Below, one piece after another: positions 1 to 5,544 of a stretch of 5,902 bases of DNA; position 1 is the first letter of the stretch; every line of letters starts with the position of its first letter. The stretch spans positions 1-5,902 of the forward strand of contig CAMYMX010000252.1 in the NCBI GenBank assembly GCA_947259605.1, written 5' to 3'. The position numbers and the translations under genes were made by a program. Source of the DNA: an uncultured Polyangiaceae bacterium. Lineage in GTDB: Bacteria > Myxococcota_A > Polyangia > Polyangiales > Houyiibacteriaceae. Under the pieces are notes generated by a model. It made no database searches, was not told the DNA's origin, and saw only the letters and a list, made by a program, of their open reading frames with translations.

Positions 1-1329
1 CTGATTGCGCGTGAGACGTTTCTCGCGCGCCCGTTCCATGATCTCTGCAAGCGCATGTGCTGCAAGCGCTGCGACGTCGGCACCGACCTTTGGGTGCTCG
101 CTGTGCACCCCTTCGAGCCGCCGCCCGAGGTCGTGATAGTGCTGGCCGCGGGTCTTGAGGTGATGCTGCCAGCGGTCGCGCCCGATCGTCATTTCCATGA
201 TCTCGGAGGTGCCCTCGTAGATCGTGGTGATTCGCACGTCACGCTTGATCTTCTCGACCATGTACTCTTTGGTGTACCCGTAGCCGCCGTGCCCTTGAAT
301 GGCTGCGTCCGCCGCGGCATTGCCCGCCTCGCTCGCGAGGTACTTGGCGATGGCGCCCTCGGTGTTCAACAGCTCGTCGCCGCCCTTGTCGATGGCTTCT
401 GCCGTCTGCTCGATGTACGCGCGCGCCGCCTCCAGGCGCACCGCATGCGGCACGATGAGCTTGTGCGTATAGCCCTGCTTTTCCGACAGCGGCGCGCCAG
501 CTTGAATCCGTTCGGTCGAGTATTCAATCGTCCGATCGAGGGCAGCCCAGCCCGCGCCAAGCCCGAACGCCGCCACCATGAGTCTCGTGAACCCAAAGAC
601 CAGCTGCGCCTGTTGCAGCCCCTGGCCTTCCTCGAGCCCCACGAGCTGACCGGCGTCGACATAGACGTTTTCGAGGACCAGCGCAGTCGTGTTGCTCAGC
701 CGAATTCCGTGCTTGTCCTCCGGTTTTCCCGACGAAAAGCCTTCGGCGCCACGCTCGACGACGAACCAGGTGGGACCAGCCGGGGCCTTCGCAAGCACGG
801 TGTACACATCGGCGTACCCGCCGTTCGAGATCCATTGCTTGTTCCCGGTGATCTCGTATCCAACGACCTTGCCGTCCTTTTCTACCGGTACCGCCACGGT
901 CTTGAGCGCCGCGAGGTCGCTTCCAGCCGCGGGTTCGGTCGCCCCATAGGCCATCAACAAACCCTCTTCGGCGATACGGCTCAGCCAGTGCTCTTTTTGC
1001 GCGGGCGTTCCGCCGAACACGATGGGATCGCTTCCAAGAAAAGTCGCCAGGACGCCGGTGGCTAGGCCGACATCGATCCGGGCCATCGCTTCGCAGACCC
1101 GATACACGTCGAAGGCGCCTCCGCCCATCCCGCCGTGCTCTTCCGGGATGAACACCAGCTGCACTCCGAGCTCTTCGCTGCCGATCGCGCGGACCAGCTC
1201 TTCTGGAAAGATGTCCTTCTCATCGAGCTCGAGGAGTTTTTCGTCGCTCAGGTTGGCTCTGGCGAAATCCTCGAGGGAGTCGAGAACGAGGCGGAGCGAT
1301 TCCGCGTCGAGGCTACTGCTGTGTGCCAT
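1..1329 (-). CDS. Acyl-CoA dehydrogenase, long form, C-terminus cut by left edge
   Basis: This flavoenzyme oxidises acyl-CoA to trans-2-enoyl-CoA and passes electrons to electron-transfer flavoprotein; the expected role is cytoplasmic beta-oxidation. The frame is open from the ATG at 1329 to base 1, giving 443 residues with no stop. Seen: the first family signature YGATEPAAGSD (128-138), the flavin-stacking Trp in NKQWISNGG (W166), the second signature IQGHGGYGY (Gln345), and IYEGTSEI with the catalytic base Glu372. Order is N-terminal helical domain, middle beta domain (about 125-235), C-terminal helical domain (about 240-387). Ordinary family members end near residue 385. Here the chain continues with RWQHHLKTRGQHYHDL and at least 50 further residues, so this is a longer subclass with an extra C-terminal helical segment. 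The start is supported by GGAAG 8 nt upstream and by the N-terminus fitting the family. Substrate chain length cannot be told from sequence. Confidence 0.95.
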   Translation of the reverse strand, partial: MAHSSSLDAESLRLVLDSLEDFARANLSDEKLLELDEKDIFPEELVRAIGSEELGVQLVFIPEEHGGMGGGAFDVYRVCEAMARIDVGLATGVLATFLGSDPIVFGGTPAQKEHWLSRIAEEGLLMAYGATEPAAGSDLAALKTVAVPVEKDGKVVGYEITGNKQWISNGGYADVYTVLAKAPAGPTWFVVERGAEGFSSGKPEDKHGIRLSNTTALVLENVYVDAGQLVGLEEGQGLQQAQLVFGFTRLMVAAFGLGAGWAALDRTIEYSTERIQAGAPLSEKQGYTHKLIVPHAVRLEAARAYIEQTAEAIDKGGDELLNTEGAIAKYLASEAGNAAADAAIQGHGGYGYTKEYMVEKIKRDVRITTIYEGTSEIMEMTIGRDRWQHHLKTRGQHYHDLGRRLEGVHSEHPKVGADVAALAAHALAEIMERAREKRLTRNQ

Positions 1330-1337
1330 GAAAAGGT

Positions 1338-1342
1338 CTTCC
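1338..1342 (-). promoter_or_regulatory. Ribosome binding site of the acyl-CoA dehydrogenase
   Basis: On the minus strand GGAAG sits 8 nt before the ATG at 1329. It is a partial Shine-Dalgarno match at good spacing and supports this start. Confidence 0.6.
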
Positions 1343-1582
1343 GTTTCTATCGTGCAGGGTATGGGCCGTAAGTTGCAGGTACGCAGGGACCCGCTGCGGA
1401 TAAGCAGCTTCTGTGTCAGCGTGAGACGCCTGCCCCACGCCCCGAGTTTTCTCGTACCTAGCTTGCCGCACTCGGGTCAGGGAAGCGTGCCACCGGCGAG
1501 TGCAGGTGCAACTCATGCGCCCTCAATTTTCCGCGCGAAAGAAGTGCATAATTGCGCGCTGCGTCATCGAGACGGTTTGCGG

Positions 1583-1588
1583 TATAAG
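1583..1588 (+). promoter_or_regulatory. Possible -10 box (TATAAG) for the lipoprotein gene
   Basis: TATAAG matches the sigma-70 -10 consensus at five of six positions and lies 39 nt before the start codon, which would leave a short leader. No good -35 hexamer is seen about 17 nt upstream, so the site may need an activator or may be chance. A second candidate, CATAAT at 1547-1552, also lacks a clear -35. Confidence 0.25.
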
Positions 1589-1601
1589 CGGTCGGCGACC
1601 G

Positions 1602-1613
1602 GAGTCGCGACTC
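1602..1613. promoter_or_regulatory. Perfect 12-bp palindrome GAGTCGCGACTC, candidate operator
   Basis: The 12 bases equal their own reverse complement and abut the lipoprotein ribosome binding site. Just upstream, GTCGGCGAC at 1591-1599 resembles its core GTCGCGAC (1604-1611), with centres about 12 bp apart. This could be a pair of protein-binding boxes just downstream of the TATAAG hexamer. Having no loop, it is a better candidate for a dimeric regulator site than for an RNA hairpin. No regulator is recognised in the window. Confidence 0.3.
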
Positions 1614-1620
1614 AGAAAGG
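1614..1620 (+). promoter_or_regulatory. Ribosome binding site of the lipoprotein gene
   Basis: AGAAAGG lies 7 nt before the ATG at 1628. It decides the start: the same frame is open upstream to 1022, but that extension would run antisense through the dehydrogenase and would bury the signal peptide. Confidence 0.65.
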
Positions 1621-1627
1621 ATGTCCC

Positions 1628-2536
1628 ATGAAGAACTCATTGATGCTTGCTTGCGCTGGTTTGCTCACGATTGCTGGATGCAGCTCCGAACCGAGTCCGG
1701 ACAACGGGCCGACGCGCAGCTGCGCGACCGACATCGCCGTGGGCGAAGTGCAGCCCTTTGGCGATCCGGTCGCCACACGCACCGAAGGGATTGCCTTCGA
1801 TGCGGCCGGCACGCTCTTCGTCTCGGCGATCGTGGATGACGGCGACGATCAGCTGCTCCGGTTCTTGCCCGACGGCAGCCAGGAGGTCGTCGCCGAATCC
1901 GAATCGATTCTCGGTCTTGCCAGCGACGCGACCGGGATTCTCGGCGCGGCGATCCGAACCGGCGAGCTTCTGTTGATCGATCCGGCCACCGGCGTGGTGG
2001 CGCCGATTGCAAATGGTCTTGGCGCACCGAATTTCGTCGTGACCACCCCCTGGGGCACGACCTTGGTGTCCGATGATACCCCCGGGACCGACACCATCCG
2101 GGAGGTCACCCTCGATGGAGACGTCTCTGTCTGGGTCGAGGGCGTGCCGACGCCCAACGGGATGGTATTCTCGCTCGACAATCGAACCCTTTACGTCGCT
2201 GCCACATTTGAAGGCGTCGGACTTTGGCGCGTGCCCGTCAGTGACGAAGGCGAGGCCGGCACCCCGGAGCAATGGGTCAGCTTCGATGCAGCCTCGACCC
2301 CGGACGGCGTCGCGATCGACAGTGAAGGCAACGTCTACGTTGCGCTGAACATCAACGACGAGATCGCTCAGGTGAAGCCGGATGGAAGCGTCACGATCAT
2401 TGCCGAAGGAGTCTCCAAGGCTGCGAGTCTTGCGTTCGGTCAGGGCGAGTACGACCCCTGTTCGCTGTACGCGACCAACCTTTTCGGCGCGCAGGTCTGG
2501 CGCGTCGGCATCGGGGTTCTGGGACCCGAGAACTAG
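1628..2536 (+). CDS. Lipoprotein with SMP-30/gluconolactonase-like beta-propeller
   Basis: A 302-residue predicted lipoprotein. MKN is followed by a hydrophobic stretch and the lipobox IAGC, with the acylated Cys at residue 18 and Ser at +2, so outer-membrane retention is expected. A low-complexity linker (19-30) leads into propeller repeats from about 45 to 296, seen as repeated blades of the type GIAFDAAGTLFVS, GMVFSLDNRTLYVA and GVAIDSEGNVYVA. In SMP-30/gluconolactonase enzymes the metal is held by Glu, Asn and Asp at matching places; here Glu53 (TEGIAFD), Asn177 (TPNGMVFS) and Asp226 (TPDGVAID) fit, and Asn135 (GAPNFVV) resembles the substrate-side Asn. A metal-dependent lactonase or esterase activity is therefore possible but not shown; strictosidine-synthase-like or plain binding propellers are alternatives. 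Cys32 and Cys278 could form a disulfide closing the propeller. It is a single gene, divergent from the dehydrogenase and convergent with greB. Confidence 0.85.
   Translation: MKNSLMLACAGLLTIAGCSSEPSPDNGPTRSCATDIAVGEVQPFGDPVATRTEGIAFDAAGTLFVSAIVDDGDDQLLRFLPDGSQEVVAESESILGLASDATGILGAAIRTGELLLIDPATGVVAPIANGLGAPNFVVTTPWGTTLVSDDTPGTDTIREVTLDGDVSVWVEGVPTPNGMVFSLDNRTLYVAATFEGVGLWRVPVSDEGEAGTPEQWVSFDAASTPDGVAIDSEGNVYVALNINDEIAQVKPDGSVTIIAEGVSKAASLAFGQGEYDPCSLYATNLFGAQVWRVGIGVLGPEN
2533..2536. other. Shared CTAG: overlapping stop codons of convergent genes
   Basis: The palindrome CTAG supplies TAG to the plus-strand lipoprotein (2534-2536) and TAG to minus-strand greB (2533-2535). The coding regions overlap by 3 nt, with no room between them for a terminator. 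Confidence 0.95.
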
Positions 2537-3039
2537 GGCCTGTTGCGCACTTCGATGATCTCGCAGCTCACCTCGCCCTTGGGGCGGCGGAGCGTGATTT
2601 CATCGCCCAGCTCGCGCGAGAGCAGGGCCTTCCCGACGGGTGACTCCATGCTGATCCACTTCTTCTCGGCGTCGATTTCGTCGGGTCCCACGATCCGATA
2701 GGTCTGCGTTTCCCCTTCCTCGTCTTCGATCGTGACCCAGCTTCCAAAATAGACTCGACCGTCGTCCGGCGGCGTCTCGTCGACGATCGTCAGCACCTTG
2801 AGCCGACGTCCCAAAAAACGAAGTCGCCGATCAATGGCAGCCAGGCGCTGCTTGCTGTACTGGTATTCCGCGTTTTCGGATCGGTCGCCTTCGGCCGCCG
2901 CAACCTGCACGGCCTTTGCCATCTTCGGGCGATCGACGTTCCAAAGGCGGTCCGCCTCTTCTTCGAAGCGCCTGTAGCCGTCCGGCGTGATGTAACCGGG
3001 TTTGCCCGAGGTATCGGGTCGTGTCCTGCGTCGCGTCAT
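2533..3039 (-). CDS. greB: Transcription elongation factor GreB
   Basis: A 168-residue Gre factor. It enters the secondary channel of RNA polymerase and stimulates cleavage of the RNA 3' end in backtracked complexes, acting in the cytoplasm. The N-terminal coiled-coil finger covers about 20-85, with the acidic tip GDRSENAEYQY, in which Asp52 and Glu55 are the conserved residues that coordinate catalytic Mg. The C-terminal FKBP-like domain starts around GRVYFGSWV (94-102) and includes YRIVGPDEID and SPVGKALL. The GDRSEN-YQY tip, YFG-WV and the spacing fit GreB rather than GreA. Compared with E. coli GreB (158 residues) there is an extra Arg-rich N-terminus, MTRRRTRPDTSGK. The ATG lies 11 nt after the stop of the upstream gene with no good Shine-Dalgarno, suggesting translational coupling. 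A longer in-frame reading up to 3210 would overlap the propeller gene and has no family support. Its stop overlaps that of the convergent lipoprotein gene. Confidence 0.95.
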   Translation of the reverse strand: MTRRRTRPDTSGKPGYITPDGYRRFEEEADRLWNVDRPKMAKAVQVAAAEGDRSENAEYQYSKQRLAAIDRRLRFLGRRLKVLTIVDETPPDDGRVYFGSWVTIEDEEGETQTYRIVGPDEIDAEKKWISMESPVGKALLSRELGDEITLRRPKGEVSCEIIEVRNRP

Positions 3040-3050
3040 CGTATGCCGCG

Positions 3051-4184
3051 CTACTGCCCAGGTACCCCATCGATGTCCGGCTTGAACCGGAAGATGTAGT
3101 AGGGCGCATTGGCTTGGATATGCGTCTTTGATCGAAGCATCTGATCGGGAATCGCGCTGTCGGCGATGTAGAGCCAGCCATCGGGCCCGTAGCTCAAAGC
3201 GTCCGCCCAACGAATCTTCTCGTTCCGAATCAGTGTCGTCAGCTCACCTGCAGGCGTCATTCGGATGACCGCGCCGTGCTCGACGTCCGTGATCAGCAAG
3301 TTCCCTTCGCGGTCCGTGCTTAGCCCATCATTGAGTGGCTTTGCACCAAGGGCCTGAACCCTCGCTGCCAGCGCTCCGTCGCTCAGCGCATCGTCGAGCA
3401 GGTCGGCGACCTTGATGCGATACATCGTGTCATGCGCCATTGCACCGTAGTAAATCCACTCGTCGTCACGGCTGATGGCGATCCCATCGACACCCGGCTT
3501 GAGCACCACGAGACCGCCGAAAAACCTCATGTCCTTGGTTGGGTTACGAATCAGCCAATCCTGGGCCGACACCGACGGGTCGCTTTCCAGAACCCGCCGC
3601 GCCTTTCCGAGCTCGACGTCGTACACGATCAGGCCCGGGTTTTTTCGCCAGAAGCTCACATCGGCGATGAAGACATGCTTGCCTGTAGAATCGACCTGCA
3701 GGTCCTGCAAAAAGGAGCCCAGCTGCGCCACCGAAGAATTGAATACGTGTTCGTGGACGAGCCCGCCCGTCCCGAGGTCAAACGCCAAAAGCCGGGCCTG
3801 CCCGGTGCCGTGGTTGCCATGATCAATAGTCCATAGCCGGTTCTGTCGGTCGATGGCGATTCCGAGAGGCGTTTCGAACAGCGCCTGCGCTTCTTCGCTC
3901 GGAAACGGCTTCGGCGCGCCGTCGACCCATTCAAGCAACTTGGCCCCGATCGGTCTGCTCTCCGGATGAATCGTGTAAACCACGCGCCCATCTGCGGACA
4001 CCGCGAGGTTGCCGATCGGCTCCGCGCTGGTTACCACGACTTCGAGCGCACTTTCATCGAAGCGCGGCGTTCCGCTGAGGTCTAGATACGGTTCCCCACC
4101 TCCGTACCGAAGGTGGAGGACGATTGCCAAGGTTGCCATCAAGACGGCGAGCCCGAGCAGCAGGCGCAGCAAGAAGAGCCTCAT
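3051..4184 (-). CDS. Major royal jelly/Yellow family beta-propeller protein, membrane-anchored or secreted
   Basis: A 377-residue protein. MRLFLLRLLLGLAVLMATL and following residues (about 3-24) form a signal peptide or signal anchor with Arg at 2 and 7; no lipobox and no sharp cleavage site are seen, so a tethered periplasmic protein is likely. The rest matches the bacterial branch of the MRJP/Yellow family: LQDLQVDSTGKHVFIADV (159-176), LIVYD (185-189), GVDGIAIS (231-238), IYYGAMAHDTMYRI (244-257), KPLNDGLSTD (282-291), ITDVEHGAV (298-306), WADALSYGPDGWLYIADSA (326-344) and YYIFRFKP (362-369). Insect Yellow proteins act in melanin formation and royal jelly proteins bind ligands; the bacterial role is unknown, though some carry a dopachrome-tautomerase-like label. 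The protein looks complete to its end, GVPGQ. Its start overlaps the stop of the oxidoreductase as ATGA with no clear Shine-Dalgarno, so translation is probably coupled, and greB follows 11 nt later. Confidence 0.9.
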   Translation of the reverse strand: MRLFLLRLLLGLAVLMATLAIVLHLRYGGGEPYLDLSGTPRFDESALEVVVTSAEPIGNLAVSADGRVVYTIHPESRPIGAKLLEWVDGAPKPFPSEEAQALFETPLGIAIDRQNRLWTIDHGNHGTGQARLLAFDLGTGGLVHEHVFNSSVAQLGSFLQDLQVDSTGKHVFIADVSFWRKNPGLIVYDVELGKARRVLESDPSVSAQDWLIRNPTKDMRFFGGLVVLKPGVDGIAISRDDEWIYYGAMAHDTMYRIKVADLLDDALSDGALAARVQALGAKPLNDGLSTDREGNLLITDVEHGAVIRMTPAGELTTLIRNEKIRWADALSYGPDGWLYIADSAIPDQMLRSKTHIQANAPYYIFRFKPDIDGVPGQ

Positions 4185-5518
4185 CGCGCGCCGCCGGCGC
4201 TCACTTGGAGGGCGTTCATGGCAAAGCTGAAATCGTGCTTCGGTTCGGCGCGCGGTCCGGACGCATATTTCGTATGTGCTCGCGAGCTGAGGAGTCCGAG
4301 CAGTGCCGCCCCGAGGGGAATCGACATGCGAGGTGACAGGAAAAGCGACTTGGGCTTCACGCCGGTCATGGCCGCGCCGAAGTCGTCCATGAAGCTAGCC
4401 CCGTGGCGCTGGGCCGCCATCGCGGCGGTGTCCAATAGAACCGGGAAGCGATGGATCGCCCGCCCGGCGGCAGCCGAGATCGAGAAGTCGCGACCGAACT
4501 CTCTCATCCAGGCACGATGGTACGCCGAGAGCCGCGTCGCGCTGAGGTCCCCAGCATCGAAGGCCTCGTGGAGCAGTCGGGCTGCCATTTTCGCTGCGAC
4601 CATTGCGGTATGAATCCCCTCACCGGTGAGGGGGTCGGTTTGCCCGGCGGCGTCGCCCAGGACGAGGAGCCGTTCCCCATGCGTTCGGGGCTCACCGCCT
4701 AGACGAAGCGGAGATAGGCCCGGAGGTTCCAGCGGCTCCGCGTGGTCGCCCAGCGCCGCGCGCACGTAAGGGTCTGAGGCGACCTCGGTTTGGAGTAAAG
4801 ACTTGAGCTTCGTCGGCGGCACTCGGCCTCCGGGAAGGAGGTAGCAACCGAGGTCGATGTCTCCGTTCGAGTGGCGAAAGAGCGCCACGTAGCCGGGCAG
4901 CACATAGCGCGGATAGAGCAGGACGCCGTCGCTGCTGAACTGATGTGTGCCTCCCTTGATGTACTGCCGGCTTGCAACACTGTTGGCGCCGGTCTTCACG
5001 ACGCCGAGTGCGCGTGCGATCTTGCTCTTGGCGCCGTCGGCGGCGATCAGGCATCGACCAGAAAACCGCCGGCCGTCCTTGCAGCGCACCGCCCATCGAC
5101 CATCGCCGAGTTTCACATCGCTGACCGCGGCACCTTCGATCAGCTCGGCGCCCACTCGTGCGGCGGCTCGCGCAATGCGTTCGTCGCAGACCATCCGTCG
5201 GATCGCCGCCACGCGCGGCGCGCCCTCGCGCTCGCCTTCATCGGGGCTGGTAAAGCTCAGGCCCGAGGGTGACACCAAGCCGCCGGAACGAACCCATTGC
5301 ACCGCGCCCTCGGCGTCGAGCTCCTGGATGACACCCATCTCCTCCAGGATGTCGAGCGCGGGCTCGCACCAGGCATCGCCGCAGCGCTTGTCGCGAGGAA
5401 AGGTCGCCTTCTCGAGCAGTGCGACTCGCTTTCCTCCCTTGGCAAGGAAGTACGCCGCGGTGGCTCCAGCAGGGCCGGCGCCAGCGATCACGACATCGTA
5501 AACAGGCTGTTCGTCCAT
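4181..5518 (-). CDS. Geranylgeranyl reductase family FAD-dependent oxidoreductase
   Basis: A 445-residue flavoprotein of the geranylgeranyl-reductase-like family, whose known members reduce double bonds of prenyl chains or act on related hydrophobic substrates. Seen: the dinucleotide motif VIAGAGPAGATAAYFL (10-25) with an acidic residue ending strand 2 (LLEK, 34-37); KRCGDAW (44-50), where Cys46 sits where family members carry a Cys near the flavin; the LIAADGAKSKIAR segment (157-169); and the second FAD motif LVLGDAAGQTDPLTGEGI (285-302). The usual PGYxWxFP substrate-pocket motif reads PGYVALFR (208-215), lacking the Trp and second Pro. A short hydrophobic segment near 399-410 may associate with membrane. 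It starts 26 nt after the acyl-CoA synthetase and ends in a 4-nt overlap with the Yellow-family gene. There is no good Shine-Dalgarno before the ATG. Substrate is uncertain: polyprenyl or quinone side chains, archaeal-type lipids or a halogenase-like reaction are alternatives. Confidence 0.9.
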   Translation of the reverse strand: MDEQPVYDVVIAGAGPAGATAAYFLAKGGKRVALLEKATFPRDKRCGDAWCEPALDILEEMGVIQELDAEGAVQWVRSGGLVSPSGLSFTSPDEGEREGAPRVAAIRRMVCDERIARAAARVGAELIEGAAVSDVKLGDGRWAVRCKDGRRFSGRCLIAADGAKSKIARALGVVKTGANSVASRQYIKGGTHQFSSDGVLLYPRYVLPGYVALFRHSNGDIDLGCYLLPGGRVPPTKLKSLLQTEVASDPYVRAALGDHAEPLEPPGLSPLRLGGEPRTHGERLLVLGDAAGQTDPLTGEGIHTAMVAAKMAARLLHEAFDAGDLSATRLSAYHRAWMREFGRDFSISAAAGRAIHRFPVLLDTAAMAAQRHGASFMDDFGAAMTGVKPKSLFLSPRMSIPLGAALLGLLSSRAHTKYASGPRAEPKHDFSFAMNALQVSAGGAR

Positions 5519-5533
5519 AGAGGGCGGACTCTA
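5518..5533 (-). promoter_or_regulatory. Small inverted repeat at the oxidoreductase start codon
   Basis: TAGAG-6-CTCTA spans the junction, and its last base on the minus strand is the A of the ATG. The stem is only 5 bp and mostly A/T-containing, so any effect on initiation is speculative. The 26-nt gap it lies in has no recognisable Shine-Dalgarno or terminator. Confidence 0.2.
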
Positions 5534-5544
5534 GCGCACGCTGG

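Larger units (their letters stand above)
1330..1627. other. Divergent intergenic region (298 nt)
   Basis: This stretch separates the start codons of the acyl-CoA dehydrogenase (minus) and the lipoprotein (plus), so it must carry promoters for both unless either is read through. I see no convincing protein: the short minus-strand frames here (for example 1313-1516 and 1458-1640) have no recognisable family and would overlap the flanking genes. It holds several small inverted repeats: GCTGC-6-GCAGC (1393-1408), an imperfect GTGTCA-GCG-TGAGAC (1413-1427), CGGTC-GGC-GACCG (1589-1601) and a perfect GAGTCGCGACTC (1602-1613). No consensus -35/-10 pair is obvious in either direction. Confidence 0.7.

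Noticed and set aside
55..1065. Long plus-strand open frame of 336 codons
   Set aside because: It lies wholly antisense to the dehydrogenase, whose signatures are unmistakable. The translation is rich in Arg and shows no family; it is a typical shadow frame of GC-rich coding DNA.
1022..1627. In-frame upstream extension of the lipoprotein gene
   Set aside because: It would put about 200 Ser/Arg-rich residues in front of a clear signal peptide and lipobox and would run antisense to the dehydrogenase start. A good ribosome binding site precedes the ATG at 1628.
1637..2272. Minus-strand open frame of 211 codons inside the lipoprotein gene
   Set aside because: No recognisable domain or ribosome binding site; the opposite strand encodes clear propeller repeats.
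2516..2533. GTTCT-8-AGAAC hairpin at the end of the lipoprotein gene as a bidirectional terminator
   Set aside because: The stem is only 5 bp and neither strand has a following T-run, so it does not qualify as an intrinsic terminator.
3040..3210. N-terminal extension of GreB to an ATG at 3210
   Set aside because: The extra 57 residues overlap the end of the Yellow-family gene, have no similarity to Gre factors, and the ATG at 3039 gives a near-normal length.
4113..4613. Plus-strand frames within 4009-5569
   Set aside because: All are antisense to the FAD oxidoreductase or propeller gene, and none shows a family motif or start signal.
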